A stretch of DNA of 64,000 nt from Halomonas elongata (GTDB lineage: Bacteria > Pseudomonadota > Gammaproteobacteria > Pseudomonadales > Halomonadaceae), in NCBI RefSeq assembly GCF_029081005.1, contig NZ_JAJQTQ010000011.1, positions 1 through 64,000 of the forward strand. Reading direction: 5' to 3'. Both the position numbers and the translations under genes were made by a program. The notes beneath the pieces are model-generated. The model searched no databases. It was not told the DNA's origin and saw nothing but the letters and a program-made list of their open reading frames with translations. The first letter of the stretch is position 1; each line of letters starts with the position of its first letter. Shown piece by piece: positions 56,648 through 64,000 of this stretch.

Positions 56648-57826
56648 ATGCGTGATGTGTCACAACGGGCCGCGCCGGCATGGAGCGCGGTTTTCTCGAT
56701 GACGCTCGGGGTTTTCGGATTGGTCACCGCGGAGTTTCTCCCGGTGAGCCTGCTGACGCCCATGGCGTCTGATCTCGGTATCACCGAAGGCATGGCCGGA
56801 CAGACGGTGACGGCAACGGCCGCAATCGCCCTGGTGACCAGCCTGTTGATCACGGCGGCGACCCGGAAAGTCGATCGTCGCCACGTGCTCCTGGGGTTTT
56901 CGGTGCTGTTGATCATCTCGAATCTGCTGGTGGCGCTGGCACCGAACTTGCCACTGCTGCTGATCGGCCGTGTCCTCCTTGGCATTGCCCTGGGCGGCTT
57001 CTGGACGATGTCGGCAGCCACGGTGATGCGCCTGGTGCCCGAGGATAGCGTGCCGCGCGCACTGTCGATGATCTTCAGCGGTGTGTCGGTAGCCACTATC
57101 GTGGCGGCCCCCATGGGCAGTTTTTTCGGCGAGATCATCGGCTGGCGTAGTGTCTTCTTGATCGCCGCGATGTTTGGGGGGCTGGCCCTGGGGGTACAGT
57201 TCGCCACTTTGCCACGCATGGCACCGAACGCTCAGACGCGCCTGAAGACCCTGGTCGAGGTGCTGCGGCGCCCAATGGTCGGAATCGGCATGCTGGCCGC
57301 CGCCATGATCTTCGCGGGACATTTCGCCTTCTTCACTTATATCCGTCCCTTCCTCGAGACCGTCACCCGGGTCGATGTGAACGGCATGTCGAGCATCCTG
57401 CTGGGTTTTGGCCTGGCCAACTTCCTGGGCACTTTCCTGGCAGGCGTCATGCTCGAACGGAACATGCGTTTCACGCAAATCGTGATGCCGGCCACGATGG
57501 GCATACTCGGCCTGGGGCTGGCGAGTGTCGGTGGCATCCCCCTGGTCGACGCCATGATGATTGCACTCTGGGGCATGGCGTTCGGTACCGTTCCGGTCGC
57601 ATGGTCCACCTGGCTGACCCGAACGGTGCCCGATGAAGCCGAAAGCGCAGGCGGCCTGCTGGTGGCGGCGATCCAGTTCGCGATTGCCAGTGGCGCGGCT
57701 GCCGGTGGGTTGATCTTCGACACCGGTGGCGCCGTCGGTGTCTTCGCGGTGAGCGGTTTCGTACTGCTGCTGGCGGCGCTGTTGATCCTGTTCGGCGTCA
57801 GGGCCCCGGTCACCGTTGTCTCCTGA
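56648..57826 (+). CDS. MFS exporter, NepI-like (purine ribonucleoside efflux)
   Basis: A 392-residue 12-helix major facilitator protein. From memory it tracks E. coli NepI along its length, including V-E/A-E-F-L-P-V-S-L-L-T-P-M-A near residue 25, A-L-G-G-F-W-x-M-S-A near 115, and V-P-V-x-W-S-T-W-x-T-R near 315. NepI exports purine nucleosides such as inosine. AGGAG 6 bases before ATG 56648 selects this start; the frame is open to 56504. Related sugar-efflux MFS proteins are the alternative. Confidence 0.85.
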   Translation: MRDVSQRAAPAWSAVFSMTLGVFGLVTAEFLPVSLLTPMASDLGITEGMAGQTVTATAAIALVTSLLITAATRKVDRRHVLLGFSVLLIISNLLVALAPNLPLLLIGRVLLGIALGGFWTMSAATVMRLVPEDSVPRALSMIFSGVSVATIVAAPMGSFFGEIIGWRSVFLIAAMFGGLALGVQFATLPRMAPNAQTRLKTLVEVLRRPMVGIGMLAAAMIFAGHFAFFTYIRPFLETVTRVDVNGMSSILLGFGLANFLGTFLAGVMLERNMRFTQIVMPATMGILGLGLASVGGIPLVDAMMIALWGMAFGTVPVAWSTWLTRTVPDEAESAGGLLVAAIQFAIASGAAAGGLIFDTGGAVGVFAVSGFVLLLAALLILFGVRAPVTVVS

Positions 57827-57835
57827 ACGATGCAT

Positions 57836-57858
57836 GAGGGCGTCATCGTGACGCCCTC
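57836..57858 (+). terminator. Hairpin after the MFS gene
   Basis: GAGGGCGTCA and TGACGCCCTC form a perfect 10-bp stem with a 3-base loop, 9 bases past the stop; only short T-runs follow. The remaining bases to 58147 contain no gene and no clear promoter beyond a TAGAAT at 58023-58028. Confidence 0.65.
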
Positions 57859-58147
57859 CCTGACAGCTTTCCTGACCCTCCTTCCTGTCCTTTCTGGTCC
57901 GTCGTGACGCGCTTGCCGCGCCCCCCTCTCTTCCTTCAAGCAAAGTCCATGCCATCGGCTCCCGACCGTCGGTGCGACGAGAGTTGATACCCTGTCGACG
58001 ATATACCCGAGCGCGCGGCTGATAGAATGGATGATGGTTATCTCGTCATGACGCGCCGGTCGTCATCGTGGACACCGGGAGGCCGGCTCCTTATCATCCC
58101 TGCAACCCATGCATCCCGTTCACGTCAGTGCAAAGGACACCCACGAT

Positions 58148-58978
58148 ATGCCGAATCGCCCATCGTTGATGTTATCGCTCTTCGGCTCAATGACGTTACT
58201 CGGGGGGTGTGCCCTGCTGCCTCCTCAGTCTCCCGAACCGTCGCCCCCACCGGTGACGACGGCGCAGTTCGAGGCGGGCATGCAGCGTCTGGAAAGCAAT
58301 CTCACCGCTCGCTGCGAGAACCAGTCACACCTGCTGTCGTTGCAGAGATTGGAACAACGGACGCTGACGGCCGATGTGCGTGAAGTCGGCAGCCTGTTGC
58401 GGAATCTGCGAGGCGATATTGCCGCCCTGGACGATAATCAGGGTGAAGAGGCCACAAAGGTCATCACCGAGTGCCAGGCGACCGATGACCGGCTGGCCAA
58501 CAAGGAACTCCTGGGGCGCAGCGAGTGGGTTGGCCTGCCCAATGTCGGCACCTACCTGCAAGCCCGCGTGGACTCCGGGGCGGATACCTCCTCGCTGAGT
58601 GCCAACGAGATCACCAGCTTCGAGCGGGATGGCGAGGACTGGGTGCGCTTCAAGCTCGGCCTCGATGACGACGATAGTGTGGTCGAAGCGGTCAGGGACA
58701 GCTGGCTGGAGGCCCCGGTAGAACGTCGCGTGCGGGTGAGCCAGGCAGCAGGCGAGGAGTCCCGTCCGGTCATCGAGCTGCTGATGACCCTGGGCCCGAT
58801 CCGTGAGACGGTGGAGTTCACGCTGACCGACCGCCGTCATCTCGATTACCCGGTTCTGCTCGGGCGTCGTTTCCTGATGGACATTGCCATTATCGATGTC
58901 GCGGAGGACTTCCTCCATGGGCGACCCGAGTTCACGAGCACGACCGACGACGCCGAGTCGCAAGACGAGACGCCCTGA
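58148..58978 (+). CDS. Retropepsin-like protease lipoprotein (PF05618 type)
   Basis: A 276-residue predicted lipoprotein (lipobox L-G-G-C, Cys21). A proline-rich linker (about 25-37) and a helical spacer (about 38-120) precede a C-terminal retropepsin-like domain. The active-site motif is V-D-S-G-A-D-T-S-S with D142, and V-L-L-G-R-R-F-L-M-D near 245 is the conserved closing strand. This family was formerly called ATP-dependent zinc protease or DUF785. AAGGA 10 bases before ATG 58148 supports the start. It is first of three same-strand genes with a transglutaminase-7TM protein and an ATP-grasp ligase. The protein substrate is unknown. Confidence 0.85.
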   Translation: MPNRPSLMLSLFGSMTLLGGCALLPPQSPEPSPPPVTTAQFEAGMQRLESNLTARCENQSHLLSLQRLEQRTLTADVREVGSLLRNLRGDIAALDDNQGEEATKVITECQATDDRLANKELLGRSEWVGLPNVGTYLQARVDSGADTSSLSANEITSFERDGEDWVRFKLGLDDDDSVVEAVRDSWLEAPVERRVRVSQAAGEESRPVIELLMTLGPIRETVEFTLTDRRHLDYPVLLGRRFLMDIAIIDVAEDFLHGRPEFTSTTDDAESQDETP

Positions 58979-59021
58979 TACATGGATGTATTCCTCACTC
59001 TGATTCACCAAGGACGTTGAT

Positions 59022-60533
59022 ATGTCCCGACTGCCCTTCTATCTGGTCGTTGCCCTGTTGCTGGTTGCTGGCATCGGCTTGAGCATCCATCGCCATGTCC
59101 AGTTCGAGGTGCCCTGGACACCAGGCGAGCAACGGCAGGTCTGGGAAATCGAGGCGCAGGTGAATTTCCTCGCCGATGGTGGCCCCGCCAAGGTGGAGAT
59201 GGCCTTGCCCTCTACCCAGCAAGGATTCCGGGTGCTGGCCGAGCACACGGCCTCCCCGGGCTACGGCCTCTCCTTTCTCGAGGAAAACGGTAGCCGCCGC
59301 GCCCTCTGGTCGATCCGCGATGCCACCGGCAATCAGCAACTCTATTACAGCAGCCGCATCCAGGTCGCTCCTCGGGCCCGGGCATCCGACGTTACCCCGC
59401 CTTCCCCGGAACCGGATGTCGCCTGGGAACGCCCCTACGATACCGCGGCGTCCCAGGTCATCGACCGCGCCTGGGCACGTAGTGCCGATCCCTTCACCTT
59501 CACTCGCGAGCTGATCCGCGACTTCAGCGAGCAGCGTCAGGGAGAGAATGCCCGCTTGCTGCTGACGCAGTTCGATCGTGTGCCATTGCTGGTCCGGCTG
59601 CTCAACCAGGCCGGCATCGCCGCACGCGATGTCAGCGGCCTGATGCTGGATCATGGACGACGCCGACAGAGCCTGACCCCCTGGATCCAGGTCTACGACG
59701 GTGAGGAGCAGGCGCTCTTCAATCCGGCTACCGGCGAACAGGGGCGCCCCGACAACCTTCTCCTCTGGGAGAATGCCGGCAAGGCGGTGCTCGAAGTCCA
59801 GGGGGGGACGAACTCCCAGGTCTATTTCTCCATGCTGTCGCGCAACCAGCCCGCCGGGGCCGCCGTGCGCAATCGCATGGCCGAGGCGTCCGACACCATT
59901 CTCAACTTCTCGATCCACAGCCTGCCTCTCGAGGAACAGGCACTGTTCCAGACGATCCTGCTGATTCCCATCGGGGCGCTGGTCGTGGTCCTGCTGAGAG
60001 TGCTGGTCGGGATCAAGACGTCGGGCACCTTCATGCCGGTGTTGATCGCCCTGGCCTTCATCCAGACGACCCTGGCCACCGGTCTGATCGGCTTCCTGCT
60101 GGTAGTGGCCGTGGGTCTGGTGATCCGCAATTATCTTTCCTACCTCAATCTATTACTGGTGGCGAGGGTCACGGCGGTCATCATCACGGTGATCGCCATC
60201 ATCTCCCTGTTCTCGGTGCTGTCCTATCGCATCGGGCTCAACGCCGGCCTGACCATTACCTTCTTCCCGATGATCATCCTCTCCTGGACCATCGAGCGAA
60301 TGTCGATCCTCTGGGAGGAAGAAGGTCCCAAGGAAGTCCTGATCCAGGGCGGCGGCAGCCTGTTGACCGCGGTACTGGCCTATCTGGCCATGAACAACCC
60401 CTGGATTCGCCACATCACCTTCAACTTCCTCGGCGTGCAACTGATCCTGATGGCGTTGATCCTGATGCTCGGCAACTACACCGGCTATCGCCTGCTGGAG
60501 CTGCGTCGCTTCAAGCCGGTCACGGAGGACTGA
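59022..60533 (+). CDS. Inactive transglutaminase fused to seven-helix membrane domain
   Basis: A 503-residue protein with a signal anchor (about 7-22), a periplasmic beta-rich domain and a transglutaminase-like domain (about 145-270), followed by about seven helices from 315 to 490. In the transglutaminase part the usual H-A-W reads T-P-W-I-Q-V-Y, the usual D-P-T reads N-P-A-T, and no cysteine stands before L-L-x-x-A-G-I-A-A-R, so the catalytic triad is gone. The fold is probably used for binding. The next gene starts 4 bases after its stop. Confidence 0.87.
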   Translation: MSRLPFYLVVALLLVAGIGLSIHRHVQFEVPWTPGEQRQVWEIEAQVNFLADGGPAKVEMALPSTQQGFRVLAEHTASPGYGLSFLEENGSRRALWSIRDATGNQQLYYSSRIQVAPRARASDVTPPSPEPDVAWERPYDTAASQVIDRAWARSADPFTFTRELIRDFSEQRQGENARLLLTQFDRVPLLVRLLNQAGIAARDVSGLMLDHGRRRQSLTPWIQVYDGEEQALFNPATGEQGRPDNLLLWENAGKAVLEVQGGTNSQVYFSMLSRNQPAGAAVRNRMAEASDTILNFSIHSLPLEEQALFQTILLIPIGALVVVLLRVLVGIKTSGTFMPVLIALAFIQTTLATGLIGFLLVVAVGLVIRNYLSYLNLLLVARVTAVIITVIAIISLFSVLSYRIGLNAGLTITFFPMIILSWTIERMSILWEEEGPKEVLIQGGGSLLTAVLAYLAMNNPWIRHITFNFLGVQLILMALILMLGNYTGYRLLELRRFKPVTED

Positions 60534-60537
60534 GCCG

Positions 60538-61512
60538 ATGTGGACGACCCCCGGAAAGCTTCGCGCCAAGGGCATCATCGGCATGAACCGGCGCAATATC
60601 CGCTATATCGGCCGTTACAACGACCGACGGCTCTATCCGCTGGTCGATGACAAGCTCCAGACCAAGCTGCTCGCCCAACGCTACGACATCACCACACCGG
60701 CCCTGATCGGCACGGTGTCGACCCAGTTCGGCGTCAAGCATATCCGCGACATGCTCGATGGCCATACAGGGTTCGTCATCAAGCCGGCCAAGGGCAGCGG
60801 CGGCAAGGGCATTCTGGTCGTCGAGCGTGTCGAGGGGCAGCATTACGTCAAGCCCAGTGGCGCTCACCTGTCGCTCAAGGACGTCGAGCGTCATGTGTCC
60901 AATATCCTGTCGGGGCTCTATTCCCTGGGGGGATCGCCGGATGTGGCGCTCATCGAAGGCTTGATCAACTTCGACGAAACCTTCAACGAGTACACCTACG
61001 AAGGCGTGCCGGATATTCGCGTCATCGTCTTCAAGGGCTATCCGGTGATGGCGATGATGCGGCTCTCCACGGCCGCCTCGGACGGCAAGGCGAACCTCCA
61101 CCAGGGCGCGGTGGGTGTCGGCATTGACATCGCCTCCGGCCAGGCGATTCGTGGCGTTCAGTTCGACCGTTCGCGCAACGATCACCCGGATACCGGCCAT
61201 GAGCTGGCCAGCCTGCGGATCGGCAACTGGCGCACCCTGCTTCGGCTGGCCGCGGGCTGCTACGAGATGACCTCGCTGGGCTATCTGGGGACCGACATGG
61301 TGCTGGATCGCGACCATGGCCCCATGCTGCTGGAGCTCAATGCACGCCCCGGGCTGGCCATCCAGATGGCCAACGGGGAAGGCTTGCGCGAACGCCTGGA
61401 TCTCATCGAGCGACAACCTGAAGGGCTCGAGATCGAGCAGCGCGTTGACTTCGCCCGGCAGCATTTCGCGCGGCGTAGCGAGCTGGACCCCGTGCAGGCC
61501 GCATCGGCATGA
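60538..61512 (+). CDS. RimK-like ATP-grasp alpha-L-glutamate ligase homologue
   Basis: A 324-residue ATP-grasp enzyme. The nucleotide-binding loop K-P-A-K-G-S-G-G-K-G is near residues 81-90, D-I-R-V-I-V-F near 160, and the metal-binding L-L-E-L-N-A-R-P-G near 263-271. Homologues are annotated as alpha-L-glutamate ligase-like proteins related to RimK, which adds glutamates to a protein. Location after a periplasmic protease and a membrane protein suggests a small peptide or osmolyte pathway spanning the inner membrane. It overlaps no neighbour and ends 12 bases before copy B of the dispersed repeat. Confidence 0.88.
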   Translation: MWTTPGKLRAKGIIGMNRRNIRYIGRYNDRRLYPLVDDKLQTKLLAQRYDITTPALIGTVSTQFGVKHIRDMLDGHTGFVIKPAKGSGGKGILVVERVEGQHYVKPSGAHLSLKDVERHVSNILSGLYSLGGSPDVALIEGLINFDETFNEYTYEGVPDIRVIVFKGYPVMAMMRLSTAASDGKANLHQGAVGVGIDIASGQAIRGVQFDRSRNDHPDTGHELASLRIGNWRTLLRLAAGCYEMTSLGYLGTDMVLDRDHGPMLLELNARPGLAIQMANGEGLRERLDLIERQPEGLEIEQRVDFARQHFARRSELDPVQAASA

Positions 61513-61523
61513 AGCAGCTTCGT

Positions 61524-61685
61524 CAGGGCTATCGCCGTTAAGCGTTGTCGCTCGGGCTGATCCGTCGACAGGCCTGCGAGGGGGCGCTGTGAATCCTTCC
61601 CTGGAGGCTACCGATGCCATCCATGGCATCGGACCCCCTCTCCGGCCTGTCCCCGGCGCCCCTCGCCAGATCCAACTGCGATAGC
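61524..61685. repeat. Dispersed ~160-bp intergenic repeat, copy B
   Basis: The second copy of the element at 6562-6722, same orientation. The 10-bp inverted repeat CCGATGCCAT / ATGGCATCGG (61611-61632) is kept exactly while its two loop bases differ (CC here, GA in copy A), which suggests selection on or origin from a hairpin. It fills most of the gap between the ATP-grasp gene and zur. Confidence 0.85.
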
Positions 61686-61761
61686 AGCCCTGGCAGCCTC
61701 GTGCGATGTCTGGCGATGGCGGTGCGCGGCGCGTAGAATGGGTCGTCAATCCCGAGACCGC

Positions 61762-62223
61762 ATGGCCAGCATGACCGATTCCCGAGCCCTGATGGACCAG
61801 GCCGAACGACAGTGTCGCCATCGTGGCGTCCGCTTCACGCCGATTCGTCGGCGAGTGCTGCAGATGATCGCCGACACGCGTGGCGGACTGAAGGCCTATG
61901 ACCTGCTCGATCGCCTCGCCACCGAGCATGCCTCTGCCCGCCCGCCGACGGTGTATCGCGCCCTGGAATTTCTCATCGACCAGGGCCTGGTGCATCGCAT
62001 CGAGTCGCTCAATGCCTATGTGGCCTGCCCGTGCCCCGAGCATGCCCATGGCTTCCAGCTCTTGATCTGCCGCGATTGCGGCCGGGTCGAGGAGTTGCAC
62101 CTCGACGATATCAACGAGCAACTGGGACAGCGTGCCCACGAGCTGGGGTTCACGGTGCAGCGTCAGACCATCGAGCTGCTCGGCCGTTGCGATGCCTGCC
62201 ATGCGGTTCCTCAGACATCCTGA
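61762..62223 (+). CDS. zur: Fur family zinc-responsive regulator Zur
   Basis: A 153-residue Fur-family protein. The N-terminal winged helix includes F-T-P-I-R-R-R-V-L and P-P-T-V-Y-R-A-L-E-F-L. The metal region C-P-C-P-E-H-A-H-G-F-Q-L-L-I-C-R-D-C-G is the Zur-type pattern (H-x-F rather than the H-H-D-H of Fur), with a C-terminal C-D-A-C pair for structural zinc. Start ATG 61762 or 61771 is unresolved. It is followed by hisI and yidD on the same strand. Confidence 0.9.
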   Translation: MASMTDSRALMDQAERQCRHRGVRFTPIRRRVLQMIADTRGGLKAYDLLDRLATEHASARPPTVYRALEFLIDQGLVHRIESLNAYVACPCPEHAHGFQLLICRDCGRVEELHLDDINEQLGQRAHELGFTVQRQTIELLGRCDACHAVPQTS

Positions 62224-62239
62224 GCCAGCCGGAGTCCCA

Positions 62240-62689
62240 ATGTCCGATATCTTCAAGGCGCTGGAAGGCGCCCCTCTCGACAGCCGTCGCCCGCTCGACG
62301 CTATTCTGGACGCTGCCCGCTTCAACGCCGATGGCCTGATGCCCGCCATCGCTCAACAGCATGACTCCGGCGAAGTGCTGATGATGGCCTGGATGAACCG
62401 CCAGACCCTGGAGGAAACCTTGCGGACCGGGCATGTCTGCTACTGGTCACGCTCCCGGGGGAAGCCCTGGCGCAAGGGAGAATCATCCGGACAGCAGCAA
62501 CACCTGCGAGCGGCCCATCTCGACTGCGATGGCGACACCCTGCTGCTGCAGGTCGATCAGACCGGACCGGCCTGCCACAGCGGGCGTCGAAGCTGCTTCT
62601 ACGTGGCACTCGATGAGCAGGAAGCCCGCGTCGTCAGCGAGCCGATGATCGACCCGCAAACCCTCTACGGCGACAAGACGCCCCACTGA
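62240..62689 (+). CDS. hisI: Phosphoribosyl-AMP cyclohydrolase HisI
   Basis: A 149-residue single-domain HisI that opens the purine ring of PR-AMP in histidine synthesis. The zinc cysteines are present in L-D-C-D-G-D near residue 94 and [10 protein letters not shown] near 110-119. It is not fused to HisE and no other his gene is nearby; instead it is 16 bases downstream of zur. Paralogous hisI genes in zinc-starvation regulons are known in other proteobacteria, so this may be such a copy. GGAG 5 bases upstream supports the ATG. Confidence 0.92.
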   Translation: MSDIFKALEGAPLDSRRPLDAILDAARFNADGLMPAIAQQHDSGEVLMMAWMNRQTLEETLRTGHVCYWSRSRGKPWRKGESSGQQQHLRAAHLDCDGDTLLLQVDQTGPACHSGRRSCFYVALDEQEARVVSEPMIDPQTLYGDKTPH

Positions 62690-62693
62690 CCCC

Positions 62694-62999
62694 ATGCATG
62701 CCCTCGCCCGTGGCCTGCGCACCGGGCTGGCCTTCATCATGATCGGCCTGGTGCGCCTCTATCAGTGGCTGATCAGCCCCCTGCTCGGCCCGCGCTGCCG
62801 TTACTGGCCCAGCTGCTCTCAATACACGGCAGAAGCACTGAAGGTGCACGGCCCCATGAAAGGCGGCGAACTGGCGGTTCGGCGCATCCTGCGCTGCCAT
62901 CCCGGCGCTTCCGGCGGCATCGACCCGGTCCCCGGCGGTCCCAGTGAACGGCTGTGCCGAGAAGACCCCGAGCTGGATGACGACTTTCGTTGTCGCTAG
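62694..62999 (+). CDS. yidD: YidD membrane protein insertion efficiency factor
   Basis: A 101-residue YidD protein with an N-terminal amphipathic/hydrophobic segment and the family core [13 protein letters not shown], then R-I-L-R-C-H-P. YidD usually sits between rnpA and yidC; here it is 4 bases after hisI, so this may be a displaced or second copy. The acidic C-terminal tail (E-D-P-E-L-D-D-D) is typical of the family. Confidence 0.93.
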   Translation: MHALARGLRTGLAFIMIGLVRLYQWLISPLLGPRCRYWPSCSQYTAEALKVHGPMKGGELAVRRILRCHPGASGGIDPVPGGPSERLCREDPELDDDFRCR

Positions 63000-63010
63000 A
63001 CTGCCTTGTT

Positions 63011-64000
63011 CTAGTCGCCACCTTTCAGATCACGAAACCCGTTTTTTACTTCCTGTTCCAGGCGTGTCGCCAAGTCTTGATCCTGGATAATGGGGAACTC
63101 CTTGAGCAATTTGCCACTGATGCCGCCGTGTTGACGGATCGAGCGGATGATCCGGTCAATATGATCGTCGGGGCCCTCCAGCCAGTCCTTGATGGCCAAC
63201 CGGGTCCGATACCAGGCGCGTTGCAGTGCCGCCTGCTCATGCATCTCATGTTCCAGAGTATGTTGAACCACTGCGCGAAGATACTCGACCTGTTGGGTCA
63301 GGTCAGGGTAACGCCATGTCGGCGCAGCCTGATCATAGGCTGAAAAATGGAAGTCGGATTCGATGCCATCATCGTAACGACGGCGCCCTTTCGAGAAATC
63401 CACTGCCCCTCTGAATGCATCCATCAACGGCTTGGAGTAACGCTCGAGAATGCGATCATACTCGGCACGCCGAATAGCCGACGACGTGATAGTGGCCGAT
63501 ATGGGGAGAATGAATGGCTCAGGTACCGCGCCGTCCCGGCGCAGGACGTCGTTGACCAGAAAGCGCGACACTCGACCATTTCCGTCGGCTAATGGGTGCA
63601 GGAACACAAAGCCGAAGCTGGCAACAGCCGCTCGGATGATCGATGGCTCTTCCCTGGTGACTGTCAGGAAAGCACGTAATCCCTCGAGCATCTCGGCAAG
63701 CCACTCCCAATGCGGGCATATATAGTGGACCACTGCACCATGCTGCAGTGAATTACTGCCAACGAAGACCGGTGAATGTCGTAACCCTGGGCGTATCGTC
63801 GAGATGCCCAGGATCGCACGCTGGAGTTCGGTCAGTGCTTGTGAGTCCAGAGGGTCGTCCAGGTCGCCGCAGTAACGCTCCATGGCTTCCGCAAAGCGCT
63901 GAATTCTGTCTCGCTGCTCTCCTTCGTGCTCGATCACGAAGCTGGCCCGACTTTCCTTGATCGTCAGCCATACGGCACTCCTGAGTAGAATATCAGCGCC
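63011..64000 (-). CDS. Fic family protein (5' end beyond window)
   Basis: At least 329 residues of a Fic-domain protein. The frame stays open to the last base, so no start codon in the window is trusted; the GTG at 63937 lies inside conserved sequence. The Fic motif H-P-L-A-D-G-N-G-R-V-S-R (about 63563-63598) keeps the catalytic His and the phosphate-binding loop, so AMP transfer is plausible. An S-x-x-x-E segment (S-F-V-I-E-H, near 63926-63943) resembles the autoinhibitory motif, but with His where Gly or Asn is usual. Base composition looks less GC-rich than its neighbours, suggesting acquisition. It converges with yidD. Confidence 0.88.
   Translation of the reverse strand, partial: GADILLRSAVWLTIKESRASFVIEHEGEQRDRIQRFAEAMERYCGDLDDPLDSQALTELQRAILGISTIRPGLRHSPVFVGSNSLQHGAVVHYICPHWEWLAEMLEGLRAFLTVTREEPSIIRAAVASFGFVFLHPLADGNGRVSRFLVNDVLRRDGAVPEPFILPISATITSSAIRRAEYDRILERYSKPLMDAFRGAVDFSKGRRRYDDGIESDFHFSAYDQAAPTWRYPDLTQQVEYLRAVVQHTLEHEMHEQAALQRAWYRTRLAIKDWLEGPDDHIDRIIRSIRQHGGISGKLLKEFPIIQDQDLATRLEQEVKNGFRDLKGGD

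Noticed and set aside
63011..63937. Complete Fic gene starting at GTG 63937
   Set aside because: The frame continues without a stop to the window edge, and residues upstream of 63937 look like conserved Fic N-terminus, so the gene is treated as 5'-partial.

Overview
The window reads as a contiguous piece of a GC-rich gammaproteobacterial chromosome, most likely from Halomonadaceae (Halomonas or a close relative). The main taxonomic clue is a complete ectoine operon (ectA-ectB-ectC, about 50.6-53.1 kb). It is supported by gammaproteobacterial core clusters in familiar order: ruvCAB-tolQRAB-pal-cpoB, tamA-tamB, yciK/gph/ubiG. The genus is an inference; no rRNA or tRNA gene is present to test it.

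Layout. 0-6.5 kb: a heptanucleotide tandem array, tatD, ygfZ, a small HMA-like protein coupled to an OsmC protein, uvrB and a class I fumarase. 6.5-16.5 kb: cardiolipin synthase, a HypT-like LysR regulator, NadM-Nudix, a YihY/BrkB membrane protein, leucine dehydrogenase, acylphosphatase, a nucleoside hydrolase-ribokinase pair and a D-2-hydroxyacid dehydrogenase. 16.5-28 kb: a zinc-ribbon protein, aspS, yebC, ruvC-ruvA-ruvB, then the Tol-Pal envelope machine and a YciK-type reductase, with a MITE-like insertion between pal and cpoB. 28-42 kb: gph-ubiG facing galU plus a UDP-glucose dehydrogenase homologue that lacks its catalytic cysteine, an iron superoxide dismutase homologue with altered active-site surroundings, a membrane-anchored coiled-coil protein, tamA-tamB, msrA, a YheT hydrolase and a second HypT-like LysR. 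42-48 kb: a five-gene peptide/nickel-type ABC importer on the minus strand. 48-54 kb: carbonic anhydrase, glutathione reductase, ectABC and an AraC regulator followed by a broken AraC remnant. 54.7-64 kb: an AlkX/YcaQ-like glycosylase, a DUF1090 protein, a NepI-like exporter, a three-gene retropepsin / inactive transglutaminase-7TM / ATP-grasp ligase operon, zur-hisI-yidD, and a Fic gene cut by the window end.

How the genes fit together. Several groups share a stress and envelope theme: ectoine synthesis; Tol-Pal, TamAB and cardiolipin for the envelope; Gor, MsrA, OsmC, SodB and HypT-like regulators for oxidative stress; and the ATP-grasp/retropepsin operon, whose product is not established.

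The items most worth follow-up are the two neighbouring enzymes with altered catalytic residues (30.5-32.5 kb), the poorly understood operon at 58.1-61.5 kb, three kinds of repeat (a heptamer array at the left edge, an IS5-type MITE, and a pair of ~160-bp intergenic repeats 55 kb apart), and several perfect palindromes upstream of or between operon genes. No CRISPR array, complete insertion sequence, rRNA, tRNA or recognised riboswitch was found.
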